Part shown: one piece after another, positions 23,201 through 34,779 of the stretch
Layout of the letters: each line of letters begins with the position of its first letter
Numbering within the stretch: the stretch's first letter is position 1
Source: Avena insularis
Taxonomy: Eukaryota > Streptophyta > Magnoliopsida > Poales > Poaceae
Direction of reading: 5' to 3'
Length of the DNA stretch: 64,000 nt
Assembly (NCBI GenBank): GCA_023614405.1
Contig: CM042685.1
Coordinates: forward strand, 233,223,661-233,287,660
Made by a program: the position numbers and the translations under genes
Notes under the pieces: generated by a model
Database searches by the model: none
What the model was told of the DNA's origin: nothing
Seen by the model: the letters and a program-made list of their open reading frames with translations, nothing else

Positions 23201-25371
23201 GAAGCCTAGAGATAGGGCTCTAAACCTAGACATTGCAAAGATGGGTCAGTGTAACAAGACCTGAATCAGCACTAGGGTTGGACAAAAAGGAGTTAACACC
23301 AGGCAAGGAATACCCAGTTAGCAACAGGGGAAGAGTGCAAATGACCTGGGGAGAACCGTCTGAGGTGGCCAACTGAACCCAGTGATGCATGTGAAGCAGG
23401 GTCTCAAAACTTCAAAAGGCACCAGAATATTTGATATTTATTACCCCCTCCATCCTGGTTTATTAGGCTTCTAAGCTCCTGCAGCGCAACCTACGTGTGC
23501 AACAACTGGGCAAAGAATTTTTGAGTTGAACCGTTTTCACCCAATTGGTAACCATTCTAATCACGCTGGTTAATTAAGATGGGTGATTATCTAGGGGAGA
23601 CGAACCACCAGGCCAATTGCTCGTGTCCATCAAGCATGAAACCAAGGCAGCTCGCATCCAGCCTAATTAATCTGCTCATTTAATTCCTAATTTAGCCTAA
23701 TGACTTGGAACAATCAAATTTTCACAAGGAACCCAATAAACTGGTATGGGGAGTATGATAAAGCGCATTCCGGATGGCCGTGTTTTACTGCCTGGCTTAC
23801 TGGTTAGGCATTTTTTTTGTTCTATATTCCCTCTTCCGAAATAATTTAAGTTCTAGGTTTGTCCTAAGGCAAACTATTTTAAGTTTGACCAAATTTATAG
23901 AAAAATATATGATCATATTTCTCTACAGCACTATTTTACTTTCATTAAATTTGTCATAAAATATATTTTCGCACTATATAGATTTTACGTTGTAAATAAC
24001 AGCATATTTATCTATAAACCTGGTCAAACTTAGAACTTCAAGTATTTGAACCCTTGGGAGTACTTCTATTCATGCAGCAATGGCAAACATACATCACCGA
24101 AGTGAAAAATAGAAGCCAGTATCCCATTGTTGACCCTGCCTAGGTAAGGCTGAGCTACTTCGGAAACCACAAACCCACTGTCACATTTCTGCCATGATGT
24201 ACTGATGTTCACTTAGAAACACAATTGACTCTTCAAACTCCTCTCTACCATCTCTGAGCTCTGCCCTTGCCTCGATCAGACACCTCAACTCAACAGCTTG
24301 TACTCTGACCCAGATTACTTAGCAAATCCAATTGTGTGTGTCTAAGTAGGTTCAATTGTTCCATAGCAATACTAGAGTGTTCGGACCAAACATGAAACAG
24401 GAACTTCTACTAACCCTTGAACTCTATCCATTTGTAATTTCATGATATATTAAGAATCCATAATTTCATTGATCTTCCTCCATTAGTTATTTTGTTCTTA
24501 TATTAGTATCCCGGTTCCTGACCTGATCCCCTACATGAAAAAGGCCCGAAACCCCATCCACAATCTAATCCCAATGATCCTATCGTGTGACCTGTACGAA
24601 AAATCATATTTTCTATCTAAACTTTAAGATTATTTATTTAGTTTTTTAAACAGCTTGAAAACTGCACAATTCGTAATTCTGCTCGAGTTCAGAGGGTGTC
24701 TACATTCGGTTCAATTTCAAATCTTTCCACAATCAAAATAAACATTGTAGCACCAAATTCCCTTTAAGAAACGCATATACACTTCGATTTGATGGGTTCA
24801 AAACTATGAGGTTCCAACCCAATCCAAATGTATTTAGTCCATCATAACGATTAGTGTATGATGTTGCCATGATGGCTTCAACCAATAATTAATAAAAGCA
24901 ACTGATGCTGAAGTAACACCTGTAAGTAGCCGAGTCTCCGGAAGGCCCAAAATGCACGCGGTGACTTGCCACAAGCCTCCTTGCACACAGCAAGCTCCAA
25001 GCTCTCCTTCCCCTCCACATCAAGCAAATCGCAGAGCGCCTCCTGTACTCAACAGACCCCAGGTACAAATAAGCCACATCAAAAGTCAAAACACCACCAC
25101 GAACGAGCAAACCAACCAACAAACGCCTTCAGTGCACAGGCATGCGCATGTACTACATGCATTCATTTACACCCACCCCGGCCTCGGCGTCGTCGGGGTC
25201 GAGCGTCACGGCCCGCTGGTAGCACCTGGCCGCGCGCTGCGCGTCGCCCGCGCGGGCGTAGTGGTGGCCGAGGGAGCGGAAGGGGCCGCCGTCGTTCGGG
25301 TTCAGCTTGGCGGCCGCGAGGAGGCGCTCGGCCTCCTCCTCCGCGCCCTGCTTCGCCGTGGGCGCGGACAT
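17234..25371 (-). CDS. SKI3: SKI3, TPR scaffold subunit of the Ski complex
   Basis: Twenty coding exons with GT-AG introns join into one 3459-bp frame (1152 aa, close to other plant SKI3 proteins): 25371-25177, 25042-24920, 23029-22946, 22832-22782, 22691-22599, 22460-22320, 22244-22164, 22069-21822, 21743-21572, 21485-21364, 21258-21201, 21083-21018, 20624-20406, 20034-19983, 19850-19477, 19390-19296, 19221-18982, 18891-18251, 17725-17522, 17433-17234. The N-terminus carries TPR helices ([20 protein letters not shown]), with further TPR pairs throughout. The C-terminus holds conserved [20 protein letters not shown]. In eukaryotes SKI3 holds the SKI2 helicase and SKI8 and feeds mRNA to the cytoplasmic exosome. 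The second intron (1.9 kb) contains two MITEs; another MITE sits in the intron between the exons at 20034 and 20406. No break was found; the sum of exons is divisible by three. Confidence 0.93.
20246..20369. mobile_element. Stowaway MITE in SKI3 intron
   Basis: A 124-bp near-perfect hairpin. The arms start CTTCCTCCATCCCAAATTAC and end GTAATTTGGGATGGAGGGAG. It is flanked by TA at 20244-20245 and 20370-20371. Stowaway elements are non-autonomous Mariner relatives. Confidence 0.92.
23444..23753. mobile_element. Stowaway MITE in SKI3 second intron
   Basis: Ends CCCCCTCCATCCTGGTTTAT and (right end reverse complement) CTCCCCATACCAGTTTATTG, flanked by TA on both sides. It is 310 bp long and more diverged than the one at 20246. 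Confidence 0.8.
23827..24060. mobile_element. Second Stowaway-like MITE in SKI3 second intron
   Basis: Ends TTCCCTCTTCCGAAATAATT and (right end reverse complement) CTCCCAAGGGTTCAAATACT, with TA at 23825-23826 and 24061-24062. The inner arms share TTCTA-GTTTG and GTTTGACCA-TTTATAGA words. It lies only 73 bp from the neighbouring MITE. Confidence 0.75.
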
Positions 25372-27136
25372 GGGGGGCGGGCGAGCTGGGTTGGACCCGC
25401 TGAATCTCTGGAGGACGAAGTGCGGCAGTGCTACTGGTACTCCACCGAGCAGCAAACGAATCAGGGGAAATTTTGGTTGGTTGAAGGATGAATGAATCCG
25501 AGTTGGGATTGATCTCCTCGCTCCCACGACCACTCTCTGAGCCAGTACAGTGGAGCAGAGGAGGTGGAGGCCGGCGAGATTGAGAGGATTTTCTTCGAGG
25601 CAGTGGTGCTCCAGCTCCGGTGGAAGGCGGAGAGGGTTAGATTGATGGCCCCGTCGCAAGGGGAAGAGGGAAAGTAAAAGCGCTGCTGGGTCATGGGCCA
25701 GAGTACTCCAAGGCCATATTGGACCGAACGATGGACATCTGATATGCGGAAATACAATTCGGCACGCGTGGATTCAAATTCATTGTTTGAAAATATATTT
25801 TAAAATACTAAAATTTAGAAAAAATATTTTCATATACATCCAGAAATTATACATTCGTACGCAAGTTTTTGGGAAGATAAATATTTTGTGCCCGTATAAA
25901 AAGATAAATTTTGATGCGTTTAAAAAAAAAAGATAAATTTTGATGCTTCAACATGACTATTCATTGATATTTTCTTATCTTGTTTACACATGTCATATAA
26001 ATTTTTTTTTAGCGAAAACTTGTGTTCAGACTTTGGATATACACACTAAATTTCATTTTTTATTTTTTGACATTTTATTTTCATATATTTTTATAATAGG
26101 TTATATGCACCTGCGAGGCAAAACACCACAATCATGTGTAGATAAATTCTTAAAAGAAAAAGGGATGGGTCAATTGTGCACCATGTATATCATTGTGGCA
26201 ACATATCCTATGCATCCACTAGGTTATGTGTACCCGCGTATCCATTGTTTCTTACCCTTCCGATCAAAATCGTACGCACTGAACAAAAGCCACGAGTAAT
26301 TTGCATTTACACGCCCGCCGGGGCACTTAAGCTACTATTGCTTTGCAATAACTCCCTAAGGAACCGTTCTGCTTCGTCTCACCGACTAACCTGCAGATTT
26401 GGTACAGAACCATGGCGACGGCGTGGGTTCATGAGCATCTCCCGATCTGCCCCGCTGAAAATACTAGTTGATCGATTAATAGTACAAGTACTTATTTTAG
26501 TACGGATCCATTCATCTTGCTCCTTTTGATACATAATCCCATTTCTTTTGACATGCTTATGTAACCAGCCAGATTAGATCGTTTCATCTGATCTGAGAAA
26601 GATACGATAGGTGTTCGTCCTACCAACGCGCCACTGCCACATTCGGACTAGATGCAGGGATCGCGCCTGCTGGGCGCCGTTTCTCACCAACCTGCTAGAA
26701 ATCAAAGGAACCAAGTCGATCGACGAAGTCGTATGGACCGGCGACTGCAACTGGGTGGCTCGCAGGTGGTGCGCAGCTCTGGATGAGTGAGACTCAAGCA
26801 CCATCCGGTCAAGACAAGCTCGTATTCCTCGGTCTTGGACTATCGTTTCTCTGTGCACGCCTAGAAAATGGTGCCGGACGAGTCGCCGGTGGCCGGCGGC
26901 TAGCGATGCGTGAAAGACATGGTGGATAGCAGGTAGCAAATACTTTATGTTTTTGCGGGCGTTAAAGTGTAAAATGTTCTAACGATAAAGTCGTGTGTAC
27001 GATCATGATCCAAGAGCTGAGGTAGGACGGATACACGGATACAAATTAGGTATCGGATGCATAGGATATGTTGCCTATCATTGTTGGACTATTATCCACA
27101 CTGGTTAGATAAAAGATTGTCGCCAAATGGGAGAGC
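25372..27136. other. SKI3 5' leader/promoter and intergenic spacer
   Basis: The first 300 bp, GC-rich, should hold the SKI3 5' UTR and core promoter. The stretch 25780-26140 is very AT-rich. I see no gene or well-bounded transposon up to the CACTA target duplication at 27137. Confidence 0.5.
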
Positions 27137-27180
27137 CTACACCAGTGGAAACGAGGCCTTTGGTTGAGCCTGAAAATGGG

Positions 27181-27360
27181 CTTTAACACTGGTTCTTCTA
27201 CGAACCGGTGTTAAAGGGGGATCCGTACCAGCCTGGCCCGTGCAGCAAAAAGGAGCCCTCCTTTAACACCGGTTCGTGGCACAAACCGGTGTTAAGGCCC
27301 TGACTGTGGGCTGGGCCTCTGTTTAACACAGTTCGTTCTTGGAAGTGTTAAAGGGGTTGG
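27181..27360. repeat. CACTA left subterminal dyads
   Basis: Several copies of TTTAACACNGGTTC and its inverse GAACCGGTGTTAA are arranged as short inverted repeats. In En/Spm elements such motifs bind the accessory transposase subunit; that role is inferred here. Confidence 0.8.
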
Positions 27361-27632
27361 CTATATAGTTACCATGATTCACACCCTTCTCTTCTATTTT
27401 TTCACTCTCTCATTTTGGAGCCTAGCAAGAGGGTGTGAGGTGTGCTAGTTTGTGTTTTTTTCCTATGAACAAGAGGTGTTCGGTGAAATGCCCGAGAGCT
27501 CAAAATAAGTTTTCTCGTTGCTCTTTCCTTCTCAGTCGAGGTCGGCAACTATCCTTTCATGTGTCATTGATGTACTATATATAAATGGTCATCTCCCTAT
27601 TAATTTTTGATATATACTATATATTAATGCAG

Positions 27633-30600
27633 ATGAACCGGCAATGGATGTACGGTGACCGACGCACTTCCGAGTATATTACGGGCCTCCAAAATTTCAT
27701 CGTTGTGGCTAATGCAAACCGTGGTCACAATGGTTTTATGTGATGTCCGTGTGTTCACTGTCAGAACAAGAAAGACTACTCAAATACCAGAACCATTCAC
27801 GCTCACCTGCTTCGATCCGGTTTTATGTCCAGCTATAATTGTTGGACCAAGCACGGAGAAAAAGGGGTTGTGATGGAAGACAACGAAGAAGAAGAGGATG
27901 ATGACAACTATCATAATATGTATCATGAATATGATGGTACTGCAATGGGGGTAGATAATGAAGATCAAGAGGCAGCAGATTGGCCCGCTGATGACGATCT
28001 TGGTTGGACCATTACTGATGCAAAGGAAGAATGTGAAACTGAAAAGAAGAAGGAGAAGCTGGAGCAGATGTTAAAGGATCACAAAACATTGTTGTACCCA
28101 ACTTGCGAAGATGGCCACAAAAAGCTAGGTACCACACTGGATTTGCTGCAATGGAAGGCAGAGAATGATGTGACTGATAGCACATTTTCAAAGTTGTTGG
28201 TAAAAATGAAGAATCTTCTTCCAAGAAATAATGAGTTGCCCGACAGTACATACCAAGCAAAGAAGGTTGTCTGCCCTCTAGGATTAGACGTGCAGAAGAT
28301 ACATGCCTGCATTAATGACTGCATCCTCTACCGCGGTGAGAAGTACGAGAATTTGGATGCATGCCCGATATGCACCTTTGCTGCAAAGATAAGATCAGAC
28401 GAGACGATCCTGACGATGTTGAGGACGAGGCCCCTAGGAAGAAGGTTCCTGCCAAGGTTATGTGGTATGCTCCTATAATACCACGGTTAAAACGTCTCTT
28501 CAGAAATAAAGAGCATGCCAAGTTGTTGCGATGGCACATGGAAGACCATAAGAAAGACGCGATGTTGAGACACCCCGCTGATGGGTCACAGTGGAGAAAA
28601 GTCGAGCGAGAGTACCCGGATTTCGCACGTGACGCAAGGAACTTAAGGTTTGGTCTAAGTACAGATGGCATGAATCCTTTTGGTGAGCAGAGCTGCAGAC
28701 ACAGCACCTGGCCTGTGACTCTATGTATCTATAAACCTCCTCCTTGGTTGTGCATGAAGAGGAAGTTCATTATGATGCCAGTGCTCATCCAAGGCCTGAG
28801 GCAACCCGGCAACGACATTGATGTGTACCTAAGGCCATTAGTTGAAGAACTTTTACAGCTGTGGGCCAAACCAGGTGTACGTATGTGGGATGAGCACAAA
28901 GGGGAGCCATTTGACCTACGAGCATTGCTTTTCATAACCATCAATGATTATCCTGCTTTTAGTAACATTTCAGGACAGACAAACAAGGGATACAATGCAT
29001 GTACACACTGTTTAGATGAGACTGAAAGAGTATATTTGGATAAATGTAAGAAGGTTGTGTACCTAGGGTATCGTCGATTTCTTCCGAACCTGCATCCAGT
29101 AAGAAAGAAAAGCAAGCATTTCAAACGTCTGGCAGAACCCCGGAGGAAGCCCCTCCGCATCGGTGAGGAGGTATTTGGTATGGTCAAGGACCTAGAAGTA
29201 ATCTTTGGAAAAGGTCCTGGCAGTCTATCTGTTCCGAATGACGATGCCGGACACGCGCCCATGTGGAAGAAGCAATCTATATTTTGGGACCTACCCTATT
29301 GGAAAGTCTTAGAGGTCCGCTCTTCAATCGACATGATGCATGTGACGAAGAATGTTTGCGTGAACCTGCTAGGCTTCCTAGGAGTGTATGGGAAGACAAA
29401 AGATACACCGGAAGCACGGCAGGACCAGCAACGTCTGAAAGACCCTGAAGAGCCTATGCATCCTGAGAACGAGAAGGGTAAATGATGCCACTAAACTCCT
29501 TCCAGCTACGCTCTTACCAAAGTAGAGAAGGAAATCTTTTTTGAATGCCTGAGCAGTATCAAGGTCTCGTCTGGATTCTCGTCGAATATAAAGGGAATAA
29601 TAAATATGGCAGAGAAAAAATTCCAAAACCTGAAGTCTCATGACTGCCACGTGATTATGACACAATTGCTTCCGATTGCATTGAGGGGGCTTCTACCTGA
29701 AAATGTTCGAGTACCCATTGTGAAGCTATGTGCATTCCTCAATGCAATATATCAGAAGGTAATCGATCCAGAGAACCTACCAGGGTTATAGAAAGATGTG
29801 GCCCAATGTCTTGTCAGCTTTGAGTTGGTGTTCCCACCATCCTTCTTCAATATTATGACGCATCTCCTGGTTCACCTAGTAGAAGAGATTGCCATTCTCG
29901 GTCCTGTATTTCTACACAATATGTTCCCCTTTGAGAGGTACATGGGAGTCTTAAAAAAATGTGTTCATAACCGTGCTAGGCCAGAAGGAAGCATCTCCAA
30001 GGGCTATGTAACAGAAGAGGTCATTGAGTTCTGTGTTGATTTTATTCCTGACCTTAAGGCAATTGGTGTTCCAGAATCACGACATGAGGGGAGACTGCGT
30101 GGAAAAGGCACCCTAGGATGTAAAGCAATGATATGTAGGGACGGTCATTCTCTCAATCAAGCACACTACACGGTTTTACAAAGACCTATCTTGGTTGCCC
30201 CGTATATCAATGAACACAAGAATTTAATATGCCTTAAACACCCGGGGCAGTCTGATGAATGGATTATAAGTGAACACATGACGAGTTTTGGCGGCTGGCT
30301 GCAAAGACTTCTCACGAATAACACCATTGTTGGAGATCAGCTGTACTTGTTGGCCAGGACACCATCTTCGACTGTATGTACTTTCCAAGAATACGAGATA
30401 AATGAGAATACATTTTACACGATAGGCCAAGATAAAAAGAGCACCAACCAAAATAGTGATGTCCGCTTCGATGCAGCAGAAGACAATGGGCAAAATACCA
30501 CGTATTATGGGTTCATAGAGGAGATATGGGAACTTGACTATGGACCTAATTTTAAAGTCACCTTGTTTCGATGCAAATGGGTCAAGCTAACAAGAGGAGG

Positions 30601-30962
30601 GGTTGAGGTAGACAAGAAGTACGGAATGACAACAGTGGATCTCAACAATCTTATGAAGGTAGACAAGAACTTAGACGAATCATTTTTCTTAGCCAATGAT
30701 GTGACTCAGGTTTTCTATGTGAAGTTCATGTCTACCAAACCGAAAAAAAGAAAAAAATAAGCAAACAGATACATCACACGATGAGCCAAAGCGTCAAATA
30801 GTTCTTTCAGGGAAAAGAAACATCGTGGGAGTGGAGGACAAGACAGACATGTCAGAAGATTATAATAAGTTTGATAAAATTCCGTCCTTCAGAGTAAAGA
30901 CTGACCCAACCATCCTGTTAAACGGTGCTGATACTCCATGGTTACGGCCGACGCGATCATAA
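27633..30962 (+). pseudogene. TNP2-type CACTA transposase, broken
   Basis: ATG at 27633 follows an AG acceptor. The N-terminal zinc-finger-like transposase-associated domain has WMYGDRRTSEYI and CVHCQNKKDY. The large TNP2 core includes WYAPIIPRLKRLFRN, HPADGSQWRKV, FGLSTDGMNPF and HCLDETERVYL. The C-terminal part has FPPSFFNIMTHLLVHLVEE and MFPFERYMGVLKK. Breaks: TGA at 27741-27743; a frameshift near 28380 (before DKIRRDDPDD); a frameshift near 29480; TAG at 29789-29791; and a frame change in the A-run at about 30745-30758, after which the reading continues to TAA at 30960-30962. TNP2 proteins cut the element ends in the nucleus. This copy cannot make a full protein. Confidence 0.88.
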
Positions 30963-31247
30963 GATTGACTATATGTATTAATTGAGCCATTTTTGGCACA
31001 CATATGTATCTCAACATGGAAATCAATGTCATATTTCTTCTGTTAACAGTATATGTATTAAATGAGCCATTTTTCTTCCTGCCATTTTTCTTCCCGCTAT
31101 TTTTTCCCACCATTTTTCTTCCCGCCATTTTTCTTCCCGCCAGTTCTTCCCTCCAACCATTTCTCACTATATATATGTAGGGTTGGCCTCCATTGTCATT
31201 GCACATCTCTAGACTCATATCTGCAACCTTATCACTCTTTCCCATGG

Positions 31248-31845
31248 CTTCCACCGTAGCACTAACCCCCAGGGAGGCGGAGGCGCTTTGCGCCTCGAGC
31301 TACCCCCTGCTCACTCTTGTGTCCCGTCCCGTCGGCTGCCGATCTTTGGCCTTGTCCCTCTAGGTGTGGCGCGCCGGATTGCCATCACGAACCACTACTA
31401 CTTCGAGCTCACGCCGGAGCAGTGGAGGAATCCCAGATGGCATCCCGACTATTTCCCTACTTGGGAAGCCTTCTTCGGGGATCGGCGTGAGAGGGTGCTC
31501 GCCAGGCACGAGGAGGACAGCCCACCTCCTCCGAACTTCAACGAGGCCGGTCGTCGGCTATGGTGGCGCGGTCGGACTCTCCAGAGCGTCATGGCCTACG
31601 ACACTGCCGCCGACTCTAACCCCCGTCTGCGCTACCCTCAAGTCCAGTCCACGCGTACTCAGCCTTCAAGGTTAAATTCTGGAACGACCAGGCAAGGCAG
31701 CGGCGATGGCAGCAGTGTAGGCAGGAGCATGACTGAATCACTCCAACATTCCGAAACAAGTTTGGCCGATTGTGACTTAATCTGGCCATGTATCTTAATT
31801 TTCAGTTTTTTTATGTATCTTAATTTTCAGTCATGCTTTATGTAA
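31248..31845 (+). pseudogene. Degenerate CACTA-borne ORF with WW-GRTL motif
   Basis: An ATG at 31243-31245 starts a frame that stops at a TAG near 31361. A second frame (31288-31845) encodes FELTPEQW, a W..FF.DRRERVLA segment, and RRLWWRGRTL followed by NPRLRYP. The order and spacing match the ORF at 10777-11823. A one-base shift would join the two frames. The function is unknown. Confidence 0.5.
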
Positions 31846-31890
31846 CTTACTGTTAGTTGCATTCTATACTTTAATTCCAGTTCTATCTCA

Positions 31891-34377
31891 TTCACAAAAT
31901 GACCTATCTCATTCGAGGTTTCTTGGCTTTCGGGTCAAATGACCAATGTTATGGCTAGAATCAAGACATAGTTTGTGATAATGTGGCCATATTGTGCATA
32001 CATGTGCATCATGGCATGGCAAACAATGTTGCAAGAGGAAGTTTTCCTTTTTGTCGCACCAAAAAGGCATTTTCCATTTTCCGAGCATAAAAAATGGACG
32101 GTTTTGTGAAGCAACCACCAAATGGCTAATTCAAAAAACCACCACCAGATTTTACAAAAATACTAGACCACCTTATATAGACAATGTACCAACAGGGGGA
32201 TCTGAAACCTTTCCGTCCACCTCTGGTAAAAAAGACAAATTCCTATCGAATCGGTAGGAAGTGGGTCAGATATGAACTACAGGTACATGATACGATGCTC
32301 ATGATTTTTTACAAAAATCATTTTTAGGTTCACAATATGCTATTTTATCTAAAATCAAATGCAAATTGAACGAGGCTTGGCCCGAGCTAAGAATCTTCAT
32401 GCCTATTGTTCGACAAAGTTTGACGATAGTTTAAAACGGGGATAAAAAATTAAAAAAAGATCACAACAGTGCGAAACCTTCGCGTGGTGTTATATTATGT
32501 GACATAGTTAGAAAAAAAATATCAAACTTGGTATATTGATTATGTCTCAAAAAACTTTCACAAAATGACCTATCTCATTCGAGGTTTCTTGGCTTTCGGG
32601 TCAAATGACCAATGTTATGGCTAGAATCAAGGCATAGTTTGTGATAATGTGGCCATATTGTGCATACATGTGCATAATGGCATGTCAAACAATGTTGCAA
32701 GAGGAAGTTTTCCTTTTTGTCGCACCAAAAAGGCATTTTCTATTTTCTGAGCATAAAAAACGGACGATTTTGTGAAGAAACCACCAAATGGCTAATTCAA
32801 AAAACCACCACCGCATTTTACAAAAATACTAGACCACCTTATATGGACAATGTACCAATAAGGGGATATGAAACCTTTCCGTCCACCTCTGGTGAAAAAG
32901 ATAAATTCCTGCCAAATCGGTAGGAAGTGGGTCAGATATGAACTATAGGTACATGATACGATGCTCATGATTTTTTACAAAAATCATTTTTAGGTTCACA
33001 ATATGATATTTTATCAAAAATCCAATGCAAGTTGAGTGAGGCTTGGCCCCGAGCTAAGAATCTTTATGCCCGTTGTTCGACAAAGTTTGACGATAGTTTA
33101 AAACGGGGATAAAAAATTAAAAAAATATCGAAACAGTGCGAAACCTTCGCGTGGTGTTATATTATGTGACGTAGTTAGAATAAAAAATATCAAACTTGGT
33201 ATATTGATTATGTCTCAAAAATCTTCACAAAATGACCTATCTCATTCGAGGTTTCTTGGCTTTCGGGGTCAAATGACCAATGTTATGGCTAGAATCAAGG
33301 CATAGTTTGTGATAATATGGCCATATTGTGCATACATGTGCACCATGGCATGGCAAACAATGTTGCAAGAGGAAGTTTTCCTTTTTGTCGCACCAAAAAG
33401 GCATTTTCCATTTTCTGAACATAAAAAACGGACGGTTTTGTGAAGCAACCACCAAATGGATAATTCAAAAAACCACCACCACATTTTACAAAAATACTAC
33501 ACCACCTTATATGGAAAATGTACGAATAGGGGGATCTGAAACCTTTCTGTCCACCTCTGGTGAAAAAGAGAAATCCCTGCCAAATCGGTAGGAAGTGGGT
33601 CAGATATGAACTACAGGTACATGATACGATGCTCATGATTTTTTACAAAAATCATTTTTAGGTTCACAATATGCTATTTTATCTAAAATCCAATGCAAAT
33701 TGAACGAGGCTTGGCCCCGAGCTAAGAATCTTCATGCCCATTGTTCGACAAAGTTTGACGATAGTTCAAAACGGGGATAAAAAATTAAAAAAGATCGAAA
33801 CAGTGCGAAACCTTCGCGTGGTGTTATATTATGTGACATAGTTAGAAGGAATAATATCAAACTTGGTATATTTATTATGTCTCAAAAAAAACTTCACAAA
33901 ACGACCTATCTCATTCGAGGTTTCTTGGCTTTCGGGTCAAATGACCAATGTTATGGCTAGAATCAAGGCATAGTTTGTGATAATATGACCATATTGTGCA
34001 TACATGTGAATCATGGCATGGCAAACAATGTTGCAATAGAAAATTTTCCTTTTTGTCGCACCAAAAAGGCATTTTCCATTTTCCGAGCATAAAAAACGGA
34101 CGGTTTTGTGAAGCAACCACCAAATGGCTAATTCAAAAAACCACCACCACATTTTATAAAAATACTATACCACCTTATATGGAAAATGTACCAACAGGGG
34201 ATCTGAAACCTTTTCGTCCACCTCTGGTGAAAAAGACAAATTCCTGCCGAATCGGCAGGAAGTGGGTCAGATATGAACTACAGGTACATGATACGATGCT
34301 CATGATTTTTTACAAAAATCATTTTTAGATTCACAATATGCTATTTTATCAAAAATCCAATGCAAGTTGAGCAAGGT
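31891..34377. repeat. 667-bp tandem array, nearly four copies, inside CACTA
   Basis: The word GACCTATCTCATTCGAGG starts at 31901, 32567, 33234 and (with one change) 33903, giving periods of 666, 667 and 669 bp. The last copy ends at about 34377 and is incomplete. The copies differ by scattered substitutions and small indels. Short conserved reading frames appear on both strands in every copy; they follow from the repeat identity and are not called as genes. Confidence 0.93.
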
Positions 34378-34779
34378 TTTGTCAGATTCCAAATATACAA
34401 AAGATGCGACATTTAAATATCCAAACAATTCAAAAATGTTAATACAAAATAAAATATGATTTGCTCTAATAAAATAGGGTTAGATTCCTTTTTAGATGCT
34501 TAATATTTCTTATGTTCAAAGTTTTAGGGTTTGACTATTTTATTTTTGTTTGAATTGAATAATCAAAATTTATATGTAAGTGTTTAATCATTTTGAATAT
34601 TTTCATCTAAAGTAAATATAAAATGTTTTTACATGAATGGATAGATATTATTTTTCTGAAGATTATGATATATTATTCATATTTTTCTGAGTTGAAATAA
34701 AAAGGATATAAATTTTCTAGATTCATATCCTATTTTTTGAATTAAAAATGCCCCCAGCCCTTTAATGCATGAAATAAAT
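34378..34779. other. AT-rich spacer inside CACTA
   Basis: Low-complexity AT-rich sequence between the 667-bp array and the first internal dyad cluster. I see no coding potential. Confidence 0.5.

Noticed and set aside
24952..25491. Plus-strand frames across SKI3 exons 1-2
   Set aside because: They overlap spliced SKI3 exons in antisense and cross intron boundaries.
31994..34328. A recurring small reading frame of about 87 codons on the plus strand, and another on the minus strand, in each 667-bp unit
   Set aside because: Conservation follows from the tandem repeat itself, occurs on both strands, and matches no known protein motif.
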